Assembly (NCBI GenBank): GCA_946886075.1
Contig: CAMPHR010000014.1
Location: forward strand, 1 to 64,000
DNA: 64,000 nucleotides
Direction of reading: 5' to 3'
Origin: an uncultured Novosphingobium sp.
GTDB lineage: Bacteria; Pseudomonadota; Alphaproteobacteria; Sphingomonadales; Sphingomonadaceae
In this document: positions 38,518 through 48,822 of the stretch, piece after piece
How positions within the stretch are numbered: position 1 is the stretch's first letter
Layout: every line of letters starts with the position of its first letter
The notes under the pieces: generated by a model
What the model was told of the DNA's origin: nothing
Database searches by the model: none
What the model saw: the letters and a program-made list of their open reading frames with translations, nothing else
Program-made: the position numbers and the translations under genes

Positions 38518-38599
38518 CGGCTTTCTCCTGCTGGAACGGCGTTGCTCGCCGCGCTCTACAGCATTGCGGCTCCGGTTACAGCGCCAATTCGCCTAGCCA

Positions 38600-39157
38600 T
38601 CAGGCCGTTATCTGCGCCGTCCATTCGTCAAGCAACTTGAATCCCAGCGCTACCTCGAAACTCAATCCAACATAGGCATCCTCTCGCCAGCGCACCATGG
38701 CGTCGCGTTTGCCCAGGCCCTCGATGGTCAACTGGACCTGCATATTTTCTTTCAATTCGCCCGCTTCGTCGAGAAGCCGCACGCCAAATAGCGATATGTC
38801 CTGCATCATGCAGGCGTGCGTGCCGACCCCGCTCAATACCATGACGGGCGTGAAGATATTCAGGCGGACAGCTTCCCGCTCGCTCCTGCCATTCCTCTGT
38901 TCCGCGATGATGGTCGCAATCGCGATATGTTCTTCGAACAGCAGTGAGACATGATCACCGATATTCATGCCGACGACAGCGGGAACCGAAAAGCCGTTGC
39001 GCAGGCCCAGGGTGACACTCTCGCCAGCCGTCATGGGCACGCTTGTTCGCACCAACGCTTCGCGCGGGGACATCGAACGGACAACACAGAGGCATTCCCG
39101 CTGTGCCGTCACCAGCTTCCCGACATGCAAAATCGTAACAGCCTTGTTAACTTCCAC
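38600..39157 (-). CDS. PilZ domain protein
   Basis: 185 aa. The C-terminal PilZ fold has both c-di-GMP motifs: RxxxR at Arg94-Arg98 (EREAVRL) and D/NxSxxG as D120-I-S-L-F-G125 (QDISLFGVRLLD). The N-terminal 85 residues form a second beta-rich domain that resembles a degenerate PilZ repeat without the motifs. It should bind cyclic di-GMP and so link motility, surface structures or exopolysaccharide to that signal. Divergent M28 peptidase and convergent-strand neighbours give no target. Confidence 0.85.
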   Translation of the reverse strand: MEVNKAVTILHVGKLVTAQRECLCVVRSMSPREALVRTSVPMTAGESVTLGLRNGFSVPAVVGMNIGDHVSLLFEEHIAIATIIAEQRNGRSEREAVRLNIFTPVMVLSGVGTHACMMQDISLFGVRLLDEAGELKENMQVQLTIEGLGKRDAMVRWREDAYVGLSFEVALGFKLLDEWTAQITA

Positions 39158-39343
39158 GACCCATCCCCATTATTATCGTTACGGTACCGAATCATCGGCC
39201 CGGCTAGGGGATAAAGCTCAATTTTCCGTAAGGGAAACTATTAACTCAGCCAATATTGTCCGATGATAGCACACAGGCGGCAGACTGGGTTATTGCTATC
39301 TTCAGCAATGTCTCCATGTAGCCCGGCAATATGGCAGCGGTAC

Positions 39344-40987
39344 TCAGCGGGCGGCGCGGCTCCTGTCCCGGATCGCGCGGAACTCGTCGCCCGGCGTCCA
39401 GTTCGGCCAGTCGCCGGTATTGGCGAGCGCCCGACCGACATCATAATAGAGTTTCAGGTCGGCCTTCACCCCGCTCCAGTCCCAGTTGGGATCATATTCG
39501 TCCTTGGGGCTATGGTAGCGATGTTCCTCATAGTCCTTGGCCGCCGCCGCTCCGGCTTTCGGCCCGCCCTTTACCAGATCCTGCCCGCCCTCAAAGTAAA
39601 GCATAGGCACGCCATGTTTGGCAAAGCTGAAATGGTCGGATCGATAGTAGAAGCCTTTTTCCGGAGTAGGCTCGACACTCGCGACGCGTTTTTGCGCGGC
39701 AAGGGCACGGTCCAGATATGCGTCGAGCTGTGACTTTCCCTTGCCGATCACGACGACATTTTTCGAAAGGCCTGCCATGCTCAGGGCGTCCATGTTGACG
39801 CCGCCTACCGTCTGACCAAGTGGGACGACCGGATGGTTACCGTAGTAGGCGGATCCCAACAGTCCTGACTCTTCTGCGGTCACGGCAAGGAACACCTGGC
39901 TGCGGGCGGTAGGTCCCGCTTTCACATTGGCTTCGGCCAGCGCGACCAAGGCGGCCGTGCCAGTGGCATTGTCGATCGCCCCATTGCAGATGTCATCGCC
40001 GTCGGGCGCAGCCTCGCAGCGGCCAAGATGGTCCCAATGCGCCGCATACAACACATACTCGTCCGGTCGCGCATTGCCGGGCAGCAATGCAACGACATTC
40101 TTCGACTGATGCTTTCGAACCACATTGTCGAAGGCGACGCTCGCCTTGACGCCCCTTAAAGGCACCGCCTTGAACCCGCGCTTCTTCGCGGCAGCACTCA
40201 GCTGGTCCAGGTTGAGCCCAGCACTCGCCATCAGCGCGGCGGCTTTGTCCTTTTGCAGCCATCCGATCGCCGCGGACTGCTTCGCGTTGCCGTCAGCGCT
40301 GTCCGCGACATGCTGGGCGCCCGTCCAACTCGACTGGACGACGTTCCAGCCATAGGCCGCGGGCACGGCGTCATGGACGATGATCGCGGCCGCCGCCCCC
40401 TGGCGCGCGGCTTCCTCGAACTTGTAGGTCCAGCGGCCATAATAGGTCATCGCACGCCCATTGAACGGGCCGGTCAGGGTAGGCGTTTGATAGTCGGGAT
40501 CGTTGACCAGGATGATGACCGTTTTGCCCCGGACATTTACCCCGGCATAGTCGTTCCACTTCTTTTCCGGCGCGTTGATGCCATAGCCAACGAATATGAC
40601 CGGACTGTCCTTGATCTCCACATGCGGCTGTGCCGTCCGGTAGGTCGCGATGACCATCTGCGAACCATAAGCGGCCGATACCGCAGCCTTGCCGCCGGTA
40701 AATCGCAGCGGCGACACATTCGTCGCGGCGATCTCCACCAGCGGAACGTCCTGGAACCAGCTGCCTTTGTTGCCCGGCTTCAGTCCGAGTGCCTCAAACC
40801 GCTGCACCAAATAGGATAGCGTGTTCTCCTCACCTGCTGTTCCGGGTGCCCGCCCTTCATAAGCGTCGGAAGAAATTTCTTTCACCACCTCCTTCATTGT
40901 ATCGATCGAAGGACTGGCTGAAGGCGCCGCCACAGCAGCACCGCTGGTGATAAAGGCGATCAGCAAGCTCGGAGGAAGCAGGCGCAT
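39344..40987 (-). CDS. M28 family metallopeptidase (secreted aminopeptidase-type)
   Basis: 547 aa from the chosen start. A signal peptide is present (MRLLPPSLLIAFITSGAAVAA). Metal-binding motifs of M28 are visible: AAHWDHLG, DNATGTAALVALAEAN, a VTAEESGLLGS and the final His in EHRYHSPKDEYD; a PA-type insert (about 120-250) sits before the peptidase core. Zinc-dependent release of N-terminal residues in the periplasm is expected. Start ATG 40987 has a GAGG upstream and gives a proper leader, unlike the ORF end at 41065. Confidence 0.88.
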   Translation of the reverse strand: MRLLPPSLLIAFITSGAAVAAPSASPSIDTMKEVVKEISSDAYEGRAPGTAGEENTLSYLVQRFEALGLKPGNKGSWFQDVPLVEIAATNVSPLRFTGGKAAVSAAYGSQMVIATYRTAQPHVEIKDSPVIFVGYGINAPEKKWNDYAGVNVRGKTVIILVNDPDYQTPTLTGPFNGRAMTYYGRWTYKFEEAARQGAAAAIIVHDAVPAAYGWNVVQSSWTGAQHVADSADGNAKQSAAIGWLQKDKAAALMASAGLNLDQLSAAAKKRGFKAVPLRGVKASVAFDNVVRKHQSKNVVALLPGNARPDEYVLYAAHWDHLGRCEAAPDGDDICNGAIDNATGTAALVALAEANVKAGPTARSQVFLAVTAEESGLLGSAYYGNHPVVPLGQTVGGVNMDALSMAGLSKNVVVIGKGKSQLDAYLDRALAAQKRVASVEPTPEKGFYYRSDHFSFAKHGVPMLYFEGGQDLVKGGPKAGAAAAKDYEEHRYHSPKDEYDPNWDWSGVKADLKLYYDVGRALANTGDWPNWTPGDEFRAIRDRSRAAR

Positions 40988-41063
40988 GACATTGGCCTCG
41001 AAAGGATAGGTGGCTCTGTTTCTGCCAGCAGCCCTGCAGCCAGACAAGGCGTGTCGCACAAAC

Positions 41064-41092
41064 AAAAAAGGCGGCCCCGAAGGACCGCCTTT
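41064..41092 (-). terminator. Intrinsic terminator after rpsD
   Basis: On the minus strand AAAGGCGG pairs with CCGCCTTT around a CCUUCGGGGC loop region, followed by TTTTTTG. It lies 25 bp after the rpsD stop. Confidence 0.85.
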
Positions 41093-41116
41093 CTGTAAGA
41101 TAAGGCTGTAAACCGA

Positions 41117-41731
41117 TCAGCGCGAATAGAATTCGACGACCAGGTTCGGTTCCATCTTCACCGGATAGGGCACTTCGTCGAGCGTCGGTACGCGGACATA
41201 GGTGACCTTCGCGGCCCCATCGGGCGACACATAGTCAGGGATGTCGCGCTCGGGCAGGCTCTGCGCTTCCAGAACCAGGGCCATTTCCTGCGCCTTCTTG
41301 CCCAGGGTGATTTCGTCACCCGGCTTCACCAGACGGCTGGCGATGTTGCACTTCACGCCGTTCACATAGACGTGACCATGCGACACCAGCTGACGCGCCG
41401 ACCAGATGGTGGGCGTGAACTTCGCGCGATAAACAACCGCGTCCAGGCGGCGCTCCAGCAGACCGATCAGGTTCTGGCCGGTGTCACCCTTCATACGGGC
41501 GGCTTCGGTATAGTTCTTCTTGAACTGCTTTTCGGTGATGTCGCCGTAATAGCCCTTCAGCTTCTGCTTCGCCTTGAGCTGGATGCCATAGTCGGACATC
41601 TTGCCCTTGCGGCGCTGGCCGTGCTGGCCGGGGCCATATTCACGCTTGTTGACTGGGCTCTTCGGGCGACCCCAGATGTTCTCGCCCATGCGGCGGTCGA
41701 GCTTGTACTTTGCGCTAGAACGCTTCGACAT
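41117..41731 (-). CDS. rpsD: 30S ribosomal protein S4
   Basis: 204 aa. S4 nucleates 30S assembly and binds 16S rRNA; it also represses its own operon in many bacteria. The S4 start ([20 protein letters not shown]), the RNA-binding [20 protein letters not shown] and [22 protein letters not shown] motifs are present. The usual alpha operon (rpsM-rpsK-rpsD-rpoA) is not adjacent, so rpsD is a stand-alone gene, as in many alphaproteobacteria. AAGGA precedes ATG 41731, and a terminator follows. Confidence 0.97.
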   Translation of the reverse strand: MSKRSSAKYKLDRRMGENIWGRPKSPVNKREYGPGQHGQRRKGKMSDYGIQLKAKQKLKGYYGDITEKQFKKNYTEAARMKGDTGQNLIGLLERRLDAVVYRAKFTPTIWSARQLVSHGHVYVNGVKCNIASRLVKPGDEITLGKKAQEMALVLEAQSLPERDIPDYVSPDGAAKVTYVRVPTLDEVPYPVKMEPNLVVEFYSR

Positions 41732-41772
41732 GATAATTCCTTACAATCGCTAACAACATTGTTCACCCTCCT

Positions 41773-41803
41773 GATCCGAAAACCGGTTCCCACTTTTCGG
41801 GGA
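41773..41803. repeat. Short palindromic repeat upstream of rpsD
   Basis: CCGAAAA (41776-41782) and TTTTCGG (41794-41800) form a 7-bp stem around ACCGGTTCCCAC. GATCCGAAAACCGGTTCCCA-type palindromes are widespread intergenic repeats in alphaproteobacteria. Located 45 bp before the rpsD start on the minus strand. Confidence 0.6.
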
Positions 41804-41961
41804 GGATGAAGGTTTTCCCGGTACTCGCCTGCTTGCCATCAAGGGGCAGGGCCACTGCTTCACCGGGATGCAGGGCCAATCACGAAGGCGCGCCTATGAA
41901 GAAGGCAAGGTGGCATGTCAACCCTCGACAGGGGCGGGGCAGGGGCCTAATCGGTAGCGCC

Positions 41962-42258
41962 ATGAACCCGGAAAGCTATTCGACCATGGAGCAGGTCCGC
42001 GCAGGCGTCGACAATCTCGACCGCCAGATCGTCGCGCTGCTCGCCCAACGCTTCGCCCATATGCGCGCAGCTGCTCGCATCAAGCAGGATAGGGGGGCGG
42101 TCCGGGACGAAGCGCGCAAGGCCGAAGTCATCGCGAACGCCCGGGAAGAAGCCGAACAACTGGGACTACCCGGAGACGTGATCGCCAATCTTTGGGATCA
42201 GCTGGTCGAAGCATCCATCGGTTATGAAATGGACGAATTCGACCGCACCAAAGCTTAA
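41962..42258 (+). CDS. Chorismate mutase (AroQ type)
   Basis: 98 aa, all-helical AroQ chorismate mutase converting chorismate to prephenate for Phe and Tyr. Signature residues: RAGVDNLDRQIVALLAQRFA with Arg and Asp, RDEARKAEVIANAREEAEQLGLP, then VIANLWDQLVEASIGYEMDEF. Start ATG 41962 gives MNPESYSTMEQVRAGVDN, the normal length; an open frame back to 41806 is not used. The stop codon TAA overlaps the TTA that ends the convergent trmJ gene. Confidence 0.9.
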   Translation: MNPESYSTMEQVRAGVDNLDRQIVALLAQRFAHMRAAARIKQDRGAVRDEARKAEVIANAREEAEQLGLPGDVIANLWDQLVEASIGYEMDEFDRTKA

Positions 42259-42983
42259 CGCTCGCGCGGATTGGCAAGCGAGGACAGGACGCCCCGCAGC
42301 GTCCGGACCTCCAGATGGTTCCAGCCGGGTTTGGTGAGCAAGTTACGCAACGTCCTTTTGGTCGCTGGTGCGCGATCCGGCGGAAAGAAATAGCCCGCGC
42401 CTTCAAGCAAGGTCTCGAACTGCCCAATCATCCCTTCCAGTTCAGCCTGAGGCGCTGGCTCGCCAAGATCAACGATCGTCGGCTGTTCCAGCTGGGCTTG
42501 CTTCGACCATTCATAGGCGCACAGGATCACCGCCTGAGCCAGGTTCAATGATCCGAATTCCGGATTGATCGGCACCGTCAAGATCTTGCGCGCCAGGGCC
42601 ACGTCTTCAGTTTCCAGCCCTGAGCGCTCGGGCCCGAAAACATAGGCCGCCCTGCCACTAGCAACATGAATTTCGCGGGCCGCTTCTTCAGGCGTGACCA
42701 CAGGCTTCGTCACACCCCGCTTGCGCACGGTGGTGGCATAAACGTGCGAACAATCAGAAACTGCGTCAGCCAGGCTTTCAAAAACCTCCGCCTTGTCGAG
42801 CACGACATCCGCCCCCGCTGCCGAGGGGCCCGCGTCCGGATTAGGCCAACCATCACGCGGACTGACAAGCCGCATGTCGGTGAGCCCAAAGTTGAGCATG
42901 GCCCTTGCCGCCTTGCCGATATTCTCGCCAAGCTGCGGGCGGACGAGCACGATGACGGGCGAGGGGGCTGGAGAGTCTGACAT
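42255..42983 (-). CDS. trmJ: tRNA (cytidine/uridine-2'-O-)-methyltransferase TrmJ
   Basis: 242 aa, SPOUT-class methyltransferase that modifies position 32 in tRNA. Typical segments: VRPQLGENIGKAARAMLNFGL, the knot motifs YVFGPERSGLETEDVALARKI, and VPINPEFGSLNLAQAVILCAYEW. ATG 42983 is preceded by a weak site. The gene is tail to tail with the chorismate mutase gene, the stops overlapping in TTAA. Confidence 0.92.
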   Translation of the reverse strand: MSDSPAPSPVIVLVRPQLGENIGKAARAMLNFGLTDMRLVSPRDGWPNPDAGPSAAGADVVLDKAEVFESLADAVSDCSHVYATTVRKRGVTKPVVTPEEAAREIHVASGRAAYVFGPERSGLETEDVALARKILTVPINPEFGSLNLAQAVILCAYEWSKQAQLEQPTIVDLGEPAPQAELEGMIGQFETLLEGAGYFFPPDRAPATKRTLRNLLTKPGWNHLEVRTLRGVLSSLANPRER

Positions 42984-43125
42984 TATCCCGTTCGCTCTAG
43001 ATGGAGACTAAGCTTATCGAAGCCCACTATCGATTATTTGCACAAGGTCGCTGACCGCATTGCGGACATCGATGCTCAACGCAGCCCCTCGGCTTTCCCT
43101 TGGGAGCATGCAGAAATAGGGTGCC

Positions 43126-43587
43126 TCAATCACTCCCCACCTCCTTCACAGTCCCGGCGAAATCCTCGAAATCCTGCGCGTCGGTGAAGTCCTTATACAC
43201 GCTGGCGAAGCGGATATAGGCGACGCTGTCGAGCCGTTTCAGCCCCTCCATCACCATCTCGCCAATCGCGCGCGCGGGAACTTCGCCTTCGCCGCTTGTT
43301 TCCAGCTGCCGCTGAATGCCGGAGATGAGTTTCTCCAGCCTGCTCGGATCGATCTGCCGCTTGCGGCAGGCGATGTCGATGGAGCGCGCCAGCTTGTCCC
43401 GGTCAAATGCTTCCTTGCGCCCTTCGCTCTTCACCACCCAGATGTCGCGCAACTGGATGCGTTCGAACGTGGTGAAACGGGCTCCGCAAGCTTCGCACTG
43501 TCGTCTTCGGCGAATGGCTGCGCCATCTTCGGTGGGGCGGCTGTCCTTTACCTGACTGTCGTCATGAGCACAGAAGGGGCAACGCAT
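43126..43587 (-). CDS. nrdR: Transcriptional repressor NrdR
   Basis: 153 aa. The N-terminal zinc ribbon has Cys3, Cys6, Cys31 and Cys34 (MRCPFC, CEAC), followed by an ATP-cone (about 49-139, [20 protein letters not shown]). NrdR senses dATP/ATP and represses ribonucleotide reductase genes. Its partner genes nrdAB are not in the window. It follows glyA with a 91-bp gap that holds an inverted repeat. rpiB-glyA-nrdR is a common alphaproteobacterial cluster. Confidence 0.96.
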   Translation of the reverse strand: MRCPFCAHDDSQVKDSRPTEDGAAIRRRRQCEACGARFTTFERIQLRDIWVVKSEGRKEAFDRDKLARSIDIACRKRQIDPSRLEKLISGIQRQLETSGEGEVPARAIGEMVMEGLKRLDSVAYIRFASVYKDFTDAQDFEDFAGTVKEVGSD

Positions 43588-43600
43588 TCAGCAATAAGCT

Positions 43601-43672
43601 CCGTTCGTTTCCGGATGAGTCGAGACAGGAGATGGCACAGCCACCGCGCCTCGACCACCCTCAAACGAACGG
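43601..43672. repeat. Palindromic repeat between glyA and nrdR
   Basis: CCGTTCGTTT (43601-43610) and AAACGAACGG (43663-43672) form a perfect 10-bp stem, with inner GAGTCGAGAC and CCTCGACC partly paired. Similar GTTCGTTT palindromes occur between genes in sphingomonads. It lies inside the rpiB-glyA-nrdR cluster, so it may loosen co-transcription. Confidence 0.62.
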
Positions 43673-43678
43673 TGGCTA

Positions 43679-44998
<1,320 letters not shown>

Positions 44999-45010
44999 AG
45001 GGCTGGCTCC

Positions 45011-45448
45011 TTAAAGCGCGGGCTGGGAGAGTTTTTCGACACGGCCACTATGGCGGCCACCGCCGAATTCGGTGGAAAGGAAGGCGGCGACACAGGCTTT
45101 GGCCATATCGACGCCGGTCAGGCGCGCACCAAGAGCAAGGACGTTCGCGTCATTATGTTCACGGCTCAGCGCAGCGGAAAGAGGTTCAGAAACCAGTGCG
45201 CAGCGGCATGCGGGATTGCGGTTCACCGCGATCGAAATCCCGATGCCGGACCCGCACAACGCAATGCCTCGCTTGGCCGCACCGGCCGCAACGGCATTGG
45301 CAAGCTTGTAACCGAAATCGGGATAATCGACCCTGTCGGCCGTTGCTGGACCCAGATCGTCAACTTCATGGCCCTCGGCGCGCAGCCATTCGGCAAGTTC
45401 CGCCTTCAGATCAACGGCGGCATGATCGGAAGCGATGGCGATTTTCAC
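45011..45448 (-). CDS. rpiB: Ribose-5-phosphate isomerase B
   Basis: 145 aa, interconverts ribose 5-phosphate and ribulose 5-phosphate. The LacA/RpiB motif LCGSGIGISIAVNRNPACRCA carries the catalytic Cys65, and IAIASDHAAVDLKAELAEWL marks the N-terminus. Co-directional with glyA (12 bp), as is common in alphaproteobacteria. Confidence 0.95.
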   Translation of the reverse strand: MKIAIASDHAAVDLKAELAEWLRAEGHEVDDLGPATADRVDYPDFGYKLANAVAAGAAKRGIALCGSGIGISIAVNRNPACRCALVSEPLSAALSREHNDANVLALGARLTGVDMAKACVAAFLSTEFGGGRHSGRVEKLSQPAL

Positions 45449-45539
45449 GGTGAGATGGTCCTGTCACGCAAAAGGTGATTCGTTTCCCGCGCCTCTTACG
45501 GGCACAGCCGCCCAATTGCCACAGTCCAGCTGTCCGCTT

Positions 45540-45749
45540 ATGGCCTGCTTCATGGCAGGCACGATATTATCCATTCTCATGCTCGCGGGATTGCTCCTGA
45601 CGGGCGGGGGCATCTACGCGTTGGTGAAGAAGGGCGATCGCAAGCGCGGCTTCTTGATGATCATAGCCGGGCTTGTGATGTTCGCCAATGTCGCGATTTC
45701 CGCGATCCCCGGTCCCGACGTGCCGATGCTGGAACGCCGATCCAACTGA
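45540..45749 (+). CDS. Small two-helix membrane protein, unknown
   Basis: 69 aa from ATG 45540 (45552 is equally possible; neither has a clear ribosome site). Two hydrophobic segments, LSILMLAGLLLTGGGIYALV and FLMIIAGLVMFANVAISA, are joined by the basic KKGDRKRG. The order of charged residues would put both ends on one side. The stop is next to the convergent HPP-CBS gene (no bases between). No family recognised. Confidence 0.55.
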   Translation: MACFMAGTILSILMLAGLLLTGGGIYALVKKGDRKRGFLMIIAGLVMFANVAISAIPGPDVPMLERRSN

Positions 45750-46841
45750 TCAGGCGCGAAGCGCCATTGCGGCAAGAAGGTCAGTCTGAGTGACCATGCC
45801 GCGCAGCTTGCCGTCCCGATCGACGACGATGGCCTCATGCCGCAATCCGCTCGTCAACGGGCGGAGCAGTTGTGATACCGGCGTCTGCTCCGATACCAGC
45901 AGCGGGTCCGATGCTATGCCTCCAGCGGTTTCTCCCCTTCGCGCCAGATCAAGCAGGCCCAGCACGCCTCGAACCCGTCCCGCCTCGTCCAACACCGGCA
46001 TGGATAGCAGGCGCCGTTCCCTGAGCAGTTCGGCCGCTTCAGTGACGGACTGCCCGGCATGAACCGAAACGATGTCCCGCGACATGATCTCGCCGCAGGT
46101 CAGCGTAGCATGGCTGCGCTCCGCCGCACGTATCTCTGCATCGTGAAGCACGACCTGCAGATCGGCCACATCGACGTCCAGCACATCGCCATAGGCTTGC
46201 AATGCTTCTTCGACATCCTGTTCCGAAGGGGGCGTCCTCAGCAAAGGTGCCGGGTCGCTCGTGCCATGCGCGCTAGGCGGCTTGGGCGGAACGTGGGGAT
46301 AGCTGTGGCCCGCGACGCGATGGAACAGGATCGCGATCGTCACCAGCAGGGCTGTGTTCAGTCCGACCGGCACAAACGCGAACATATAGCTTGGCGCTCC
46401 ACTGGCCGCACCCAACACGGCGGACAGCGCGACCGCCCCGCCGGGAGGATGGAGGCAGCGTAGCAGCGACATGCCCGCTATCGCACAGCCCACCGCCAGC
46501 GCTGCGGCGACAGTTGGATCCGGGATCAGCTTCGCCACGGTTATCCCGATGAGTGCGGACACGACATTGCCGCCGAACACGGACCACGGCTGAGCCAGCG
46601 GACTCGCCGGAACCGCGAATAGCAGGACAGCCGAAGCTCCCATCGGCGCCACAAGCAATGGATGGGCGATGCCGTTCCCCAGCATCAGGCCGCATAACAG
46701 GCCGGTAATCGCGATGCCGCCGATCGCTCCGCTCGCCGCCTTCAACCGGTCGAAAACGCCCGGGCCAGCCGGTGCGGGTATGAAGGCGCTGTAATAGCGG
46801 CTCCAGATCAGGCGAACGTTGTTGTTCTTCTCTTCACTCAT
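45750..46841 (-). CDS. HPP family membrane protein with C-terminal CBS pair
   Basis: 363 aa. The first 185 residues are an HPP domain with about four membrane helices; the RCLHPPGGAVAL motif (about 129-140) holds the defining HPP. A linker then leads to two CBS repeats (about 250-363, LTCGEIMSRDIVSVHAGQSV and RHEAIVVDRDGKLRGMVTQTDLL). HPP proteins act in nitrite transport in chloroplasts and cyanobacteria; CBS pairs usually bind adenine nucleotides. Function here is likely transport or its regulation by energy status, by inference. Confidence 0.87.
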   Translation of the reverse strand: MSEEKNNNVRLIWSRYYSAFIPAPAGPGVFDRLKAASGAIGGIAITGLLCGLMLGNGIAHPLLVAPMGASAVLLFAVPASPLAQPWSVFGGNVVSALIGITVAKLIPDPTVAAALAVGCAIAGMSLLRCLHPPGGAVALSAVLGAASGAPSYMFAFVPVGLNTALLVTIAILFHRVAGHSYPHVPPKPPSAHGTSDPAPLLRTPPSEQDVEEALQAYGDVLDVDVADLQVVLHDAEIRAAERSHATLTCGEIMSRDIVSVHAGQSVTEAAELLRERRLLSMPVLDEAGRVRGVLGLLDLARRGETAGGIASDPLLVSEQTPVSQLLRPLTSGLRHEAIVVDRDGKLRGMVTQTDLLAAMALRA

Positions 46842-46931
46842 CGCTCGCCGCCGCTAGTCGCGGCAAAGGTGCAGGCCAAGACATATTTTCTTGATGGGGA
46901 GTCGCGCGATGCCTCGGACCTCCAGAATCAA

Positions 46932-46962
46932 CAAAGGGCCGCGCTATCAACGCAGCCCTTTG
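46932..46962 (-). terminator. Terminator-like hairpin after the alpha/beta hydrolase
   Basis: CAAAGGGCTGCG pairs with CGCGGCCCTTTG over 12 bp (one G-U) on the minus strand, then TTGATTC. It is 20 bp after the stop of the hydrolase gene. Confidence 0.6.
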
Positions 46963-46982
46963 CACGAACATGGCAGCTTGTC

Positions 46983-47639
46983 TCAGCGGATCGGCGAGTC
47001 CGGTGCCAGCCGCATGTCGAGATAATTATCGACCGACTTCATCAGCTGGTCCAGCTCATGCTCGAAAAAGTGGTTGGCGCCACGGATTTCGTCATGGTGG
47101 ATGGTGATGCCCTTTTGCGTGCGCAGCTTGTCGACGAGCTTTTGCACAGCGCTCGCCGTCACCACTTCATCGGCGGTTCCCTGAACGATGATTCCCGAAG
47201 CCGGGCAGGGGGCCAGGAACGAGAAGTCATACATGTTCGCGGGCGGAGCGACCGAGATGAAGCCCCGGATTTCCGGGCGGCGCATCAACAGCTGCATGCC
47301 GATCCACGCGCCGAAGGAGAAGCCTGCAATCCAGGTCGTCTGCGCTTCGGGGTGAAAGCTCTGGACCCAATCCAGCGCCGCCGCGGCGTCACTCAGCTCG
47401 CCAATACCATTGTCGAACGTGCCCTGACTGCGGCCAACGCCCCGGAAATTGAAGCGTAGCACCGCAAAACCGCGCCTCACGAAAGTCTTGTAGAGCGCCT
47501 GCGTGATGCGGTCGTTCATCGTCCCGCCGCCTTGCGGATGCGGATGCAGGATCATCGCGACCGGTGCGCGGGGGCGAGGCGGAGGGCTGAAACGGCCTTC
47601 GAGACGGCCTTCGGGTCCGGGGAAAATAACGTCGGGCAT
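46983..47639 (-). CDS. Alpha/beta hydrolase (dienelactone-hydrolase-like)
   Basis: 218 aa. A canonical alpha/beta fold: HPHPQGGGTMNDRITQALYK (about 31-50), then FNFRGVGRSQG, and the nucleophile elbow GFSFGAWIGM. A catalytic Asp (QGTADEVV) and His (GANHFFEHEL) follow. The HPHPQGGGTMN signature is typical of a conserved bacterial group of unknown substrate. Start ATG 47639 gives MPDVIFPGPEGRLEG. It is divergent to the first cysteine desulfurase gene (145 bp). Confidence 0.85.
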   Translation of the reverse strand: MPDVIFPGPEGRLEGRFSPPPRPRAPVAMILHPHPQGGGTMNDRITQALYKTFVRRGFAVLRFNFRGVGRSQGTFDNGIGELSDAAAALDWVQSFHPEAQTTWIAGFSFGAWIGMQLLMRRPEIRGFISVAPPANMYDFSFLAPCPASGIIVQGTADEVVTASAVQKLVDKLRTQKGITIHHDEIRGANHFFEHELDQLMKSVDNYLDMRLAPDSPIR

Positions 47640-47784
47640 GGCACCTGTTATGGTTCTGGCCGCCACCCGGATAAGGAGGCCGGCGATTGGATGCGGGCGC
47701 GCGAAAGCCAGTGCTGGCGTTGCGCGGCAGACCGCCTATATAGATGTCGCCGCCATTTCCGCAATCAATGAGTATCATCGCCTC

Positions 47785-48822
47785 GTGGCCCTCGATCGTC
47801 TTTATCTGGACCACGCCGCGACGACGCCAATGGTGCCGCAGGCGAAAGCCGCGATGGTGGAGGCGATGGACCGATGGGCCAACCCATCGAGCCCCCATGC
47901 CGAGGGACGCGCCGCCCGTGCCGCGCTGGAGGATGCCCGATCGCGCATCGCTGCGGCTCTGGGCTGGGGCGGCCATGTGCTGTTTACTTCAGGAGCAAGC
48001 GAGGCGATCGCCATAGGGCTGACCCGGGCGAAAGCCGCGCGAATCCTCACGTCACCGGTTGAACATGATTCGGTGCTTCGCGTCACGTCCACAGCCCAAC
48101 GGCTGCAAGTGTCGCCGGATGGGACGGTTGCGCCAGGCTGCGCGGGCTATGGAGACGGCACCGTCCTCGCCATCCAGCACGTCAACAACGAGACCGGCGT
48201 CATCCAGCCGCTCGATCGCCTTGAGCGCGATGCCGCGATCCTCTTCGCCGACTGCGCCCAAAGCGCGGGCAAGCTACCCTTGCCCGACGCCGACATGATC
48301 GCCATCAGCGCGCATAAATTCGGAGGATCACCCGGCACAGGCGCGCTGTTGGTGCGCGACTTGGCACTGCTGCAGCCCAGTGGTGGACAGGAACAAGGCT
48401 ATCGGGCGGGCACTGAAAATCTCCCGGCCATCCTCGCCATGGTTGCGGCTTTGGAGCATCGGCCCGATTGGTTGCCTGCTGCCGCGATACTCCGGGATCG
48501 CCTCGACCGAGCGATCGAGGAAGCAGGTGGCGAAGTGGTCGCGCGCGGCGCCCGTCGCAGCCCTGCCATCGCCAGCTATCGCATGCCTGGCGTCTCTGCT
48601 CGCGCGCAGCTCATTCAGTTCGACCTTGCCGGGATATCCGTCTCAGCGGGCAGCGCCTGCTCATCCGGGTCACTTAAGACAAGTCATGTACTCCATGCCA
48701 TGGGCTGGGATGACGCGGCGGCCGGTGAAGTCATAAGGGTAAGCTTTGGCCCGTCCACCAGCGATGCTGATGTCGATCGCTTCCTGGAGCAGTGGTTGAA
48801 GATGGCGAGCAAGCGGCCATGA
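47785..48822 (+). CDS. Cysteine desulfurase (NifS/IscS family), copy 1
   Basis: 345 aa from GTG 47785, chosen because it gives the family start LYLDHAATTPMVPQAKAAM. PLP lysine Lys178 is in SAHKFGGSPGTGAL and the active-site Cys292 in SAGSACSSGSLKTSHVL. It takes sulfur from cysteine as persulfide for Fe-S clusters or thiolated cofactors. Overlaps the next gene, also a cysteine desulfurase, by ATGA. The start is uncertain; the ribosome site is poor and the open frame runs further upstream. Confidence 0.88.
   Translation: MALDRLYLDHAATTPMVPQAKAAMVEAMDRWANPSSPHAEGRAARAALEDARSRIAAALGWGGHVLFTSGASEAIAIGLTRAKAARILTSPVEHDSVLRVTSTAQRLQVSPDGTVAPGCAGYGDGTVLAIQHVNNETGVIQPLDRLERDAAILFADCAQSAGKLPLPDADMIAISAHKFGGSPGTGALLVRDLALLQPSGGQEQGYRAGTENLPAILAMVAALEHRPDWLPAAAILRDRLDRAIEEAGGEVVARGARRSPAIASYRMPGVSARAQLIQFDLAGISVSAGSACSSGSLKTSHVLHAMGWDDAAAGEVIRVSFGPSTSDADVDRFLEQWLKMASKRP

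Noticed and set aside
39158..39343. Promoter or RNA in the gap between the PilZ gene and the M28 peptidase
   Set aside because: Only a small TTTTCC/GGAAAC-type hairpin was seen, without a recognised motif.
42984..43125. Short ORF starting near 42999 between trmJ and nrdR
   Set aside because: It is 17 codons with no ribosome site or composition signal; no evidence for a gene or leader.
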